From: Iamia sp052038315 | GTDB lineage: Bacteria > Actinomycetota > Acidimicrobiia > Acidimicrobiales > Iamiaceae | DNA length: 7,590 nucleotides | NCBI GenBank assembly: GCA_052038315.1 | Contig: JBQGCF010000390.1 | Coordinates: 1-7,590, forward strand | Direction: 5' to 3' | Part shown: piece after piece, positions 1 to 6,780 of the stretch | Layout of the letters: every line of letters starts with the position of its first letter | How positions within the stretch are numbered: the stretch's first letter is position 1 | Position numbers and translations under genes: made by a program | Notes under the pieces: generated by a model | The model's database searches: none | What the model saw: only the letters and a program-made list of their open reading frames with translations | What the model was told of the DNA's origin: nothing

Positions 1-2
1 TC

Positions 3-1361
3 TCCCTGCTCACGGCGATCATGGTGGCCGGCTTCGCCCGGGGCTTCGGGTTGGCGGTGCGGGTCGGCGTGGCGTCGGTGGCGGCCGTCGCCCTCCCCTA
101 CCTGATCGAGAACGGGCTCAACGAGGAGACCCTCCGCACCAGCCTGCAGTGGACGACGCTCCTGCTGCTGGTCGCGGCGGTGTCCGGCTACGCCCGCCAC
201 ATCAACATCGAGGCCGACAAGCAGCACTCGCTGGCCCTCGACCGGCTGGGCCGGCTGTCGGACGCCAACGCCCTGCTCTTCGCCCTCCACCGGGTGGCCC
301 AGAGCCTCCCCAGCTCGCTCGACCTGGACGAGGTCCTCGACTCGACGATGACCCGGGTCGACGACCTCTTCACCTACGACCTGGCCACCGTCCTCGTCTT
401 CGACCCCTCCGGCGGCGGCTGGCGGACGGCCCGCACCGAGGGCGGTCGGCTCCCGGCGTCGTGGCCGGAGGACGGCCTGCCGGCCCCGGCCCGCAGCGCG
501 GTCGCCACCGGCCGGCTGGTCGTCGAGCCCGACCTGGCCCGGGCCGAGGGCAGCGGGCTGGGCCCGGAGAACCGCACCGGCCTCTACGCCCCGCTGGTCG
601 GGCGGGAGCGGGTGGTCGGCCTGGTGGCGGTCGAGCGGGTCGAGGCGGGCAGCTTCACCGACCGCGAGGTCGAGCTGCTCGAGGGCTTCGTGGCTCCGGC
701 CGCCCTGGCCGTCGACAACGCCATGTGGTTCGGGCGGCTGCGCACGGTCGGCGCCGACGAGGAGCGGACCCGCATCGCCCGGGACCTCCACGACCGCATC
801 GGCCAGTCGCTGGCCTACCTCTCCTTCGAGCTCGACCGCATCGTGAAGTCCGAGAGCCGGGGCGACGACGTCGGGCCCGCCCTGGAGCGGCTGCGGGAGG
901 ACGTCCGGGGCGTGGTGTCGGAGGTGCGGGACACCCTGTACGACCTGCGCACCGACGTCTCGGAGGAGTCCGACCTGCCGACGACGCTCGCCGCCCACGC
1001 CGGCCGGGTCCAGGAGCGCAGCAAGATCGAGGTCCGCACCGACTTCAAGTGCGAGGCCCGGCTGCCGCTGCGCCAGGAGCGGGAGGTGTTCCGCATCGCC
1101 CAGGAGGCGCTGGCCAACGTCGAGCGCCACAGCGGGGCCGAGCGCTGCCTGGTCCGCTTCTGGTGCGAGGAGGCGGGGGCCCTGCTGGAGGTGCGGGACG
1201 ACGGCCGGGGCTTCGCCTCGGGGCGCGACGGCCGGCTCGACAGCTACGGGATCCTCGGCATGCGGGAGCGGGCGGCGTCGATCGGCGCCACCCTCGACGT
1301 CGACAGCATCGAGGGCGTCGGCTCGACGATCCGCTGCCACCTCCAGGTCACCGCCTCCTGA
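3..1361 (+). CDS. Sensor histidine kinase, DegS/NarX type, with GAF domain (5' partial)
   Basis: Membrane-bound sensor kinase that should autophosphorylate on histidine and pass the phosphate to the response regulator encoded next. The frame is open to the left edge, so the methionine codon at 21 is probably internal and the true start lies outside the window. Numbering from that methionine, two hydrophobic stretches (about 12-29 and 42-57) are membrane segments, a GAF-like sensory domain spans about 85-235, and a HisKA_3 dimerisation domain carries ARDLHDRIGQSL with the phospho-acceptor His257. The HATPase domain (about 350-442) has an N box with E362 and N366, a G1 box DDGRGF at 393-398 and a G2 region YGILGMRER at 409-417. 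All key residues are intact. The signal sensed cannot be read from sequence; the GAF pocket and the truncated membrane part are the candidate input sites. The family assignment is firm, but no specific ortholog is recognised. Confidence 0.93.
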   Translation, partial: SLLTAIMVAGFARGFGLAVRVGVASVAAVALPYLIENGLNEETLRTSLQWTTLLLLVAAVSGYARHINIEADKQHSLALDRLGRLSDANALLFALHRVAQSLPSSLDLDEVLDSTMTRVDDLFTYDLATVLVFDPSGGGWRTARTEGGRLPASWPEDGLPAPARSAVATGRLVVEPDLARAEGSGLGPENRTGLYAPLVGRERVVGLVAVERVEAGSFTDREVELLEGFVAPAALAVDNAMWFGRLRTVGADEERTRIARDLHDRIGQSLAYLSFELDRIVKSESRGDDVGPALERLREDVRGVVSEVRDTLYDLRTDVSEESDLPTTLAAHAGRVQERSKIEVRTDFKCEARLPLRQEREVFRIAQEALANVERHSGAERCLVRFWCEEAGALLEVRDDGRGFASGRDGRLDSYGILGMRERAASIGATLDVDSIEGVGSTIRCHLQVTAS

Positions 1362-1422
1362 GGCGAGCGCAGCGAGCTCAGCGACCAGTGACGCGGACAG
1401 GACCGGTAACCTCAGGCGCACC

Positions 1423-2058
1423 ATGTCCGTGCGCCTCCTCCTCGCCGACGACCACCCGATGTTGCGCGACGGCCTCCGCCGCTCGCTGACCGACGAGGGC
1501 TTCGAGGTGGTGGGCGAGGCGTCCGACGGCTTCGAGGCCATCGACAAGGCCGGCGAGCTGCGGCCCGAGGTCGTCCTGATGGACGTCACCATGCCGAACT
1601 GCGACGGCGTCGAGGCGACCCGACGCATCCGGGCGACGCTGCCTGACGTCAAGGTCGTGATGCTGACCATGCACGCCGACAAGGACGTCCTCCAGCGGGC
1701 CATCCAGGCTGGCGCCTCGGGCTACCTGGTGAAGGACTGCTCGCTCGACGAGATCGCCGACGCCGTGCGGATGGCCGCCGGCGACGCCGCCCTCTCACCC
1801 TCGCTGGCCAGCTCGATGCTGGAGGAGGTGCGCCGGCTCGACGTCCCCGACGAGGAGCGGGTCGTCACCAAGCGGGAGGAGGAGGTCCTCCAGCTGATCG
1901 CCGACGGGTGCAGCACCGGCGAGGTCGCCGAGCGGCTCTACATCAGCCAGAAGACGGTCAAGAACCACCTGGCGTCGATCTACCAGAAGCTCGACGCCCG
2001 GGACCGCACGCAGGCCGTCCTCCAGGCCGTGCGGATGGGCATCATCCACCTGAGCTGA
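1423..2058 (+). CDS. Response regulator, NarL/FixJ family with LuxR-type HTH
   Basis: Cytoplasmic transcription factor, 211 residues, a normal length for the family and the evident partner of the upstream kinase. The receiver domain (about 1-120) has the acidic pair D9/D10, the phospho-acceptor D54 in LMDVTMP, T82 and K104, so it should be activated by phosphorylation. After a short linker the LuxR/GerE DNA-binding domain (about 146-207) shows the typical TKREEEVLQLIADGCS and ISQKTVKNHLASIYQKL segments, the second holding the recognition helix. The ATG at 1423 is chosen because the receiver fold begins directly after it. It is preceded by only a weak AGG, six bases away, so translation may be inefficient or start from a very short leader. 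The 61-bp gap after the kinase stop holds no clear terminator. Its stop codon ends one base from the stop of the convergent Flp pilin gene. Target genes are unknown; the adjacent pilus genes are candidates by position only. Confidence 0.95.
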   Translation: MSVRLLLADDHPMLRDGLRRSLTDEGFEVVGEASDGFEAIDKAGELRPEVVLMDVTMPNCDGVEATRRIRATLPDVKVVMLTMHADKDVLQRAIQAGASGYLVKDCSLDEIADAVRMAAGDAALSPSLASSMLEEVRRLDVPDEERVVTKREEEVLQLIADGCSTGEVAERLYISQKTVKNHLASIYQKLDARDRTQAVLQAVRMGIIHLS

Positions 2059-2059
2059 G

Positions 2060-2284
2060 CTACTTGCAGCCCGCCGGGAGGGGCTGGTTGTCGTAGGCGG
2101 CCTGCAGGCAGTTCTTGGAGTTGTCGACGCTGTTGCCGCTGCCCCGGCCGAAGAAGGCGATGGCGCTGAAGCACACCAGGGCGATCAGTGCGACGAGCAG
2201 GCAGTACTCGATGAGGCCAGCGCCGCGATCGTCCTCCCGCAGGCGGCGCAGGAACCTCGAGAGCAGTGAGCTGGCAGCGGTCAT
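2060..2284 (-). CDS. flp: Flp-type (type IVb) prepilin
   Basis: Small major-pilin candidate of 74 residues. It has a basic, charged leader, then the Flp processing motif RGAGLIEY. Cleavage after G21 would leave a mature pilin of 53 residues with E5 and Y6, the arrangement known for Flp pilins. The hydrophobic segment (about 23-45) both anchors the precursor and forms the filament core. The short tail has C59 and C73, which could make a disulfide loop; two more cysteines (C28, C38) lie in the hydrophobic part. The start at 2284 is preferred over an in-frame ATG at 2317 because GGAGG lies 9 bases upstream of it. The gene is last in the pilus cluster, 91 bp after the membrane-protein gene, whereas flp commonly comes first in tad loci. 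The prepilin peptidase needed for processing is not in the window. A minor pilin is possible, but the length and motif favour the main subunit. Confidence 0.9.
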   Translation of the reverse strand: MTAASSLLSRFLRRLREDDRGAGLIEYCLLVALIALVCFSAIAFFGRGSGNSVDNSKNCLQAAYDNQPLPAGCK

Positions 2285-2293
2285 CTCGCAGAA

Positions 2294-2298
2294 CCTCC
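2294..2298 (-). promoter_or_regulatory. Shine-Dalgarno of the Flp prepilin
   Basis: On the minus strand GGAGG stands 9 bases before the ATG at 2284. It is the strongest ribosome-binding sequence among the starts visible here and decides the start: the alternative ATG at 2317 has only GGAGA about 15 bases upstream, which is too far. A strong site suits a protein made in large amounts. Confidence 0.75.
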
Positions 2299-2375
2299 GG
2301 GGGCGATGCCCCTCCATCGGTCACGAGGGGTGGTCTCCTGATGGGCCGGACGACCCAAATCCCCACTGAACGTGG
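2299..2375 (-). promoter_or_regulatory. Structured leader upstream of flp, with possible alternative hairpins
   Basis: This 91-bp gap (2285-2375, including the Shine-Dalgarno) holds four inverted repeats. One is a 4-bp stem with a 5-base loop just after the upstream stop (2363-2375). The second is a 6-bp stem, one pair being G-U, with a GUCC tetraloop (2342-2357). The third is a perfect 6-bp GC-rich stem with a 10-base loop (2309-2314 with 2325-2330). The fourth is a 5-bp stem with a 3-base loop (2300-2312) that ends one base before the Shine-Dalgarno. The third and fourth share bases 2309-2312 and cannot form together. No stem is followed by a T-run, so a simple terminator is not supported, and no convincing promoter hexamers were seen. 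Chance GC-rich pairing is a real alternative. Confidence 0.3.
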
Positions 2376-3827
2376 TCAGGCGGGGACGAACACAGACCAC
2401 TCGCCGTCACGATGCACCGGCCGCCAGCCCGGGTCGTCCAGCAGCGCCCGCCCGAGGTCGGTGTCCCGGCGCCACAGCACGGCGGTGGCGTCGTGGTCGG
2501 CCAGGACGTCCTGCCAGCCGGGCTCGGCCCGGAGCACGACCAGGTAGTCCCGGATCAGCTCGATCGGGTACATGTCGACCCGGTCGTCGATGAAGACCCG
2601 GGCGTCGGCCCCCTCCTGCGCCTGGCGCAGGTTGCCGACGTAGTCCGGCGCCACCACCCGGCTGTCGGGGCCCCACAGGCCCTCCTCCTGCATCCACACC
2701 GAGGCCTCCTCGGGGTAGGCGTCGAGGACGACGTCGGGGCGCTGGAGGGCGACGAGGGTGAACAGGACGAGGCAGCCGGCCACCGCCACCCGGGCCGGGC
2801 CCAGGATCGGGCGGCGCACGGCGGCGACCGCCGGGCCGACCGACGGGGCGGCGCCGGCCAGCACGGCCACGGCGACGACCAGGAGGACGACCAGGTTGCG
2901 GGCCGAGGTCACGCCCAGGGCGGTGAACACGGCGAGCGGGAGGATGTCGCGCCAGCGCCGGGTCCGGGTGAGGACGAACAGGCCGGCCAGGGCCGCCAGC
3001 GCCACCGTCGCGATCTGGAACCAGAGGGTGAAGTCGGGCGCCTGCCACTCGGCCACGGACCGGAACGCCTCGGTCCGCCGGGCCAGCAGGGTCGGGTACA
3101 GCAGCAGCCGGATGCCCATCGGGTTGAGGACGCCCAGGGCGATGCCACCGGCGGCCCAGAGCCCGACCCGGACCTCGGGGCCCCACGAGCCCTCGTCCAG
3201 CCGCCGGCCGACGGCCAGCAGGCCCACCACGACCAGGGCGAACGGGAACGAGCCGTGCGTGTTGACCCACACCCAGCCCACCGGCACCAGCCAGCGGGGG
3301 TCGAGCCGCCCGTCGGCGGCCAGCAGCACGAGGGCGAGGCCGAGCACGCCGAACAGCAGCGGGCGGCCGGGCAGCAGCTCGCTCCCGACGGCCAGGGCGG
3401 CGAGGGTGACGGCGCTGCGCACCACCAGCGAGGCGCTGCGGGCGGTCAGGTGCCAGAGGGCGACGGCGATGCCGGCGCAGAGCAGCCCGTTGAGCAGCCG
3501 GATGGCGCCGAAGCCGCCGATGTCCTCGGCCACCGCGTAGAAGACCGAGGCCAGCCAGCTCTGCACGGTCCAGGACTCGCCGGCCGCGGTGAAGGAGTAG
3601 GGGTCGACCCGGGGCACGCCGCCGGTGTCGAGGATCAGCCGGCCGGTGGCCAGGTGGGTCAGGAAGCTGTTGTCGTGGATCGGCGCGGTGCCGATGATCA
3701 GCCCGACGAGGGCGGCCACCGCCCCCATGACCCATCCGATGTCGGGGCCCCCGGAGGGACCCGGACCGTCCTCGTCCGCGGTGTCGGCCCGCTCCTCCAC
3801 GACGCCCGCCTCATCCATCGTGACCAT
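2376..3827 (-). CDS. Polytopic membrane protein, GT-C glycosyltransferase-like, in the tad operon
   Basis: A 483-residue integral membrane protein. An acidic N-terminal tail (1-30) is followed by about nine or ten hydrophobic segments between 31 and 360 and then a soluble C-terminal domain of about 120 residues. The first loop reads HDNSFLTHLATGRLIL (51-66), then DPYSFT (75-80) and W86. This matches the pattern of a widespread family of uncharacterised membrane proteins related to GT-C-fold, lipid-sugar-dependent glycosyltransferases, in which acidic residues after the first membrane segment are usually catalytic (here D52). Other family-like motifs are VWVNTHGSFPF (186-196), LNPMG (234-238) and VFIDDRVDMY (411-420). 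The ATG at 3827 lies 10 bp after the tadC stop; M4 is an equally possible start, and neither has a clear Shine-Dalgarno. Its place between tadC and the pilin suggests a job in pilus or surface modification, but enzyme activity is an inference from resemblance. Confidence 0.7.
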   Translation of the reverse strand: MVTMDEAGVVEERADTADEDGPGPSGGPDIGWVMGAVAALVGLIIGTAPIHDNSFLTHLATGRLILDTGGVPRVDPYSFTAAGESWTVQSWLASVFYAVAEDIGGFGAIRLLNGLLCAGIAVALWHLTARSASLVVRSAVTLAALAVGSELLPGRPLLFGVLGLALVLLAADGRLDPRWLVPVGWVWVNTHGSFPFALVVVGLLAVGRRLDEGSWGPEVRVGLWAAGGIALGVLNPMGIRLLLYPTLLARRTEAFRSVAEWQAPDFTLWFQIATVALAALAGLFVLTRTRRWRDILPLAVFTALGVTSARNLVVLLVVAVAVLAGAAPSVGPAVAAVRRPILGPARVAVAGCLVLFTLVALQRPDVVLDAYPEEASVWMQEEGLWGPDSRVVAPDYVGNLRQAQEGADARVFIDDRVDMYPIELIRDYLVVLRAEPGWQDVLADHDATAVLWRRDTDLGRALLDDPGWRPVHRDGEWSVFVPA

Positions 3828-3837
3828 CTTGACCGGC

Positions 3838-4764
3838 TCAGGTCCCGCCGGTGTTGAACGCAGCGATGATGTTGATGATGGCCGGTCCGAGGACCACCAC
3901 GAACAGGGCCGGGAAGACGCAGAACACCATCGGGATCAGCATCTTCACCGGGGCCTTCTGGGCCTTCTCCTCGGCCAGCTGCTTGCGCTTGAGCCGCATC
4001 TCCTCGGCCTGGGCCCGCAGCACGCGGCCGATCGAGACGCCGAAGGTGTCGGCCTGGATGATGGCCAGCACGAACGAGCGCAGCTCGGGGACGTTGACCC
4101 GCTTCTCCATGTTGCGCATGGCATCGGTGCGGGAGGCGCCGGCCCGGACCTCGCCCAGCATGCGGGCGAACTCGTCGGTGAGCGGGCCGGGCACGGCGTC
4201 GACGCAGCGGTCGAGGGCCTGCTCGAAGCCGAGGCCGGCCTCGACCGAGATCACCAGGAGGTCGAGCACGTCGGGCAGCCGGGTGCGGATCTCCTGCTGG
4301 CGCTCCTCGACCTTGCGGTTCAGGACCGACGTCGGACCGAGGATCAGCAGCAGCGGCACGATCAGCAGGCCGCCGATGAACATCAGGCCGGTGGGCTTCC
4401 ACACCCCGAAGACGAAGACGACCCACGGCGGGATCAGCAGCGCCAGGGCGGCCCGCAGGGCCATGAAGCGGTCCCACGACGCGGTGCCGGTGTGGCCCAG
4501 CGACAGGAACTGGGCCCGTGACTTCTCCATCACGCCGACGGGCGTGAAGCGCTTGCCCAGGCGGATGAAGGTGGTGAGCACGGGCTCGATGGCCCGCTCG
4601 CTCACCGGCTTGAGCAGCTCCTGGTCGCGCACGTTGGCGACCTCGTAGCCGTCGAGCTGGCGGAGCGAGGCGCGCACGGTCGCCTTCTCGTCCGCCTGGG
4701 ACAGCACGTTGACGAGGCCCACGACGATGGCGATGAAGACGAGGGCGAGTCCGATGGTGAGCAT
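3838..4764 (-). CDS. tadC: TadC, Tad pilus inner-membrane platform protein (T2SSF domain)
   Basis: A 308-residue membrane protein of usual TadC length that, with TadB, should form the inner-membrane platform coupling the CpaF ATPase to pilin assembly. Membrane segments are visible at about 2-20, 103-120, 126-143 and 273-298. The type II secretion F domain (about 163-290) begins with LPDVLDLLVISVEAGLGFEQAL-like residues at 163-184 and includes the long charged helix at about 250-272, which is expected to face the ATPase in the cytoplasm. The start at 4764 is supported by GAGG five bases upstream and by the hydrophobic segment starting at once. It lies 45 bp after the tadB fusion stop and 10 bp before the next gene, so it is inside one operon. 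The assignment to TadC over TadB rests on gene order (second of two F-domain genes) and on the N-terminal layout. Confidence 0.92.
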   Translation of the reverse strand: MLTIGLALVFIAIVVGLVNVLSQADEKATVRASLRQLDGYEVANVRDQELLKPVSERAIEPVLTTFIRLGKRFTPVGVMEKSRAQFLSLGHTGTASWDRFMALRAALALLIPPWVVFVFGVWKPTGLMFIGGLLIVPLLLILGPTSVLNRKVEERQQEIRTRLPDVLDLLVISVEAGLGFEQALDRCVDAVPGPLTDEFARMLGEVRAGASRTDAMRNMEKRVNVPELRSFVLAIIQADTFGVSIGRVLRAQAEEMRLKRKQLAEEKAQKAPVKMLIPMVFCVFPALFVVVLGPAIINIIAAFNTGGT

Positions 4765-4809
4765 GACGACCTCAGGGCTCGGTGGGGGTGACGACGACGG
4801 GGGGCACGA

Positions 4810-6780
4810 TCAGATCTCGATGGTGATGCACTTCTTCATCCACGCGAAGCCGATGAGGGCGGCGAGCGTGCCCACGCCGAGGAGGACCTTGCCGAGGGTG
4901 TCGGTGAACAGGACGCCCATGTAGTCCGGGTTCATCACGTACATGGCGCCGCCGAGGGCCACCGGCATGCCGCCGAGGATGATGGCGCTCATCTTGCCCT
5001 CGGCGGTGAGGGTGGAGACGTCCCGGCGCAGCCGCTCGCGCTCGACCATGGTGTCGGCGACGGTGAGGAGCAGCTCCGACAGGTTGCCGCCGACCTCGCG
5101 CTGGATGCGGATGGCCATGATCGCCCACTCGAAGTCCTTGCTCTGGACCCGCTCGGCCGAGGCCTCGAGGGCGTCCTCCAGCTCACGGCCGAGGCGGGCC
5201 TCGGTCATGACCCGGCGCAGCTCCTTGCCCATCGGGCCGTCGACCTCCTGGGCCACCGCGTCGACGCCCTGGACCAGCGAGTAGCCGGCCCGGAGCGAGC
5301 CGGACAGCAGCTGGAGCATGTCGGGCAGGGCGGTGTTGAACTGCTTCTGGCGGCGGGCGCCGAGGAAGTTGAGCACGGCGATCGGCAGCAGGAAGCCGAG
5401 CAGGCCACCGATCAGGACCCCGAGGATGCCGAGCAGGGCGGTGACGGCGATGGTCACGACCAGGCCGGCGGCCAGGTAGAAGAAGATGGCCTCGGCGGCA
5501 CGGAGGGGCAGGTCGGCCCGCTCCAGCATCTTCTCGACCTTCACCAGGGCGCCCTGCTTGGCGGCCAGCTCGCCGGTGAGCTCGACGGCGCGCTGGACGA
5601 AGGCGGTCTGGGCCAGGCTGTCGTCGTCGGCCCCGGTCTCCATGCCCGGCTCGGTGTAGGTCTGGAGCATCCGGTCGAGGCTCGTCTCCTCCTTGGAGGC
5701 GATGGTGGCGAGGGCCACCACGGCGAGGGCGACGGCGAAGCCGCCCACCGCGACCACCACGATCAGGCCGGCGGTGCCCCGCACGAACGACGGGATGATG
5801 CTCTTGGACTTGATCGGCGGGGCCAGGTTGGCGGCGCCCTCGGCGACGGCGCCGGAGACGTAGGTGGTCTCGACCGACTCGCCGCCGATCGAGATCTCCA
5901 GGTCGGCCGCGCCCTGCTCGCCGGAGCTGGCGAAGGTCAGGCGGAACTGCTGGTCGAGCGACTGCTGGACACGGGTCAGGCCGGCGCCCAGATCCTCCTC
6001 GGTCGGCGCCGGGATCACCGCACCGCCGACCCGCTCGACCAGGGCGGTCAGCGCACCCGAGTCGTCCTGGTTCTCGGCCCCGTAGGAGAGGGCGAAGACG
6101 GCGCCACCGGCCCGGGCCACGTCGGAGGCCGCCTCGTTGGCATCGATGACGGAGCTGTCGTCGAAGCCGTCGGTGATCAGGACGATGTTGGCCTGCAGAT
6201 CGGGGACGTCCTCGAAGAGCGACGAGGCCTTGCGGAGCCCGTCCCACATCGCCGTCTTGCCGGTGTCGGGGGCGACGATCTCCGCCGCCGCCTCCTGCAG
6301 CGCACCCTTGTCGGCGGTGATCTCGGAGTACACCTCGACGGTGGTGCCGAAGCCGACGATGCCCATCTCCTCGCCCTCCTCGAGCGAGCCGATCATCGTC
6401 TCCAGCGTCTCCTGCGTCTTGCGCACGCCGCCGTTGCTCGCCATCGACCGGGAGGTGTCGACCACGACGACCATGGCGGTCTTCACGCCGGCGGTCGACA
6501 GGGGCACCGGGTCGGCGGTGAGCTTCCGCTCCTGCCCGTTCTCGCGGACCGTGGCCGTGGTGATGGCCTCGCGGTCACCGGTCCAGATCACGTCGACGCC
6601 CACCGCCTCGGGGTCGGTGGCGTCGATCTTGCGGACGCTCAGCGGTGAGGTGTCCGGCTGCTCCTGGCCGACGACGGCCGGTCCGACGGCGACGACGAGG
6701 CAGGCGACGAAGGTCGCGGCCAGGCCGCCGAGGACGCGCGTGCGCCGGCGGACGACGGTCTGCGTGCTCGACGTGCTCAT
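4810..6780 (-). CDS. tadB: VWA domain-TadB fusion, Tad pilus platform protein
   Basis: A 656-residue protein joining a secreted von Willebrand factor A domain to a whole TadB. Residues 1-39 form a signal or anchor (RRRTR, then a hydrophobic run at 17-37). The VWA domain (about 100-260) has a complete metal-binding MIDAS set: DTSRS at 108-112, T176 and D204. A short beta-rich stretch (about 276-310) leads to a membrane segment at 333-360, then a cytoplasmic linker, two segments at about 430-472, the F domain from LPDMLQLLSGSLRAGYSL (485-502), and final segments at about 598-615 and 629-647. Residues 330-656 match an ordinary TadB in length, so the VWA part is an N-terminal addition and should lie outside the membrane. 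Its ATG overlaps the CpaF stop as ATGA, which implies coupled translation. The TadB half should build the assembly platform with TadC. The VWA half may bind a metal-dependent ligand, the pilus or another cell-envelope protein; its partner is unknown. Confidence 0.92.
   Translation of the reverse strand: MSTSSTQTVVRRRTRVLGGLAATFVACLVVAVGPAVVGQEQPDTSPLSVRKIDATDPEAVGVDVIWTGDREAITTATVRENGQERKLTADPVPLSTAGVKTAMVVVVDTSRSMASNGGVRKTQETLETMIGSLEEGEEMGIVGFGTTVEVYSEITADKGALQEAAAEIVAPDTGKTAMWDGLRKASSLFEDVPDLQANIVLITDGFDDSSVIDANEAASDVARAGGAVFALSYGAENQDDSGALTALVERVGGAVIPAPTEEDLGAGLTRVQQSLDQQFRLTFASSGEQGAADLEISIGGESVETTYVSGAVAEGAANLAPPIKSKSIIPSFVRGTAGLIVVVAVGGFAVALAVVALATIASKEETSLDRMLQTYTEPGMETGADDDSLAQTAFVQRAVELTGELAAKQGALVKVEKMLERADLPLRAAEAIFFYLAAGLVVTIAVTALLGILGVLIGGLLGFLLPIAVLNFLGARRQKQFNTALPDMLQLLSGSLRAGYSLVQGVDAVAQEVDGPMGKELRRVMTEARLGRELEDALEASAERVQSKDFEWAIMAIRIQREVGGNLSELLLTVADTMVERERLRRDVSTLTAEGKMSAIILGGMPVALGGAMYVMNPDYMGVLFTDTLGKVLLGVGTLAALIGFAWMKKCITIEI

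Noticed and set aside
1358..1381. Terminator hairpin between kinase and response regulator
   Set aside because: CTGAG and CTCAG can pair over five bases, but the loop is long, there is no T-run, and the next gene is evidently part of the same unit.
149..1489. Long plus-strand open frame (446 codons) overlapping the histidine kinase
   Set aside because: Its product is a run of Arg, Pro, Gly and Ala with no domain, as expected for a shifted frame in GC-rich DNA; the kinase frame has all catalytic motifs.
2284..2317. Upstream ATG at 2317 as the flp start
   Set aside because: No ribosome site at proper distance, whereas the ATG at 2284 has GGAGG 9 bases upstream and gives a normal Flp leader.
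2285..2375. Cyclic di-GMP-I riboswitch before flp
   Set aside because: A short stretch GACCGATGG recalls the 3' end of that riboswitch class, but the conserved GCAAA-containing segments and the tetraloop/receptor parts are absent.
2412..3857. Long plus-strand open frame (481 codons) opposite the GT-C-like membrane protein
   Set aside because: Low-complexity Gly, Gln, His and Asp-rich product with no membrane segments or motifs; the minus strand gives a coherent polytopic protein.
5183..6247. Minus-strand open frame (354 codons) inside the VWA-TadB gene
   Set aside because: Arg/Gly/Pro-rich frameshift shadow; the main frame contains an intact MIDAS motif and F domain.
6670..6780. Lipoprotein signal at C27 of the VWA-TadB fusion
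   Set aside because: The residues before the cysteine (TFVAC) fit a lipobox poorly and the cysteine is inside the hydrophobic core, followed by LVVAVG.
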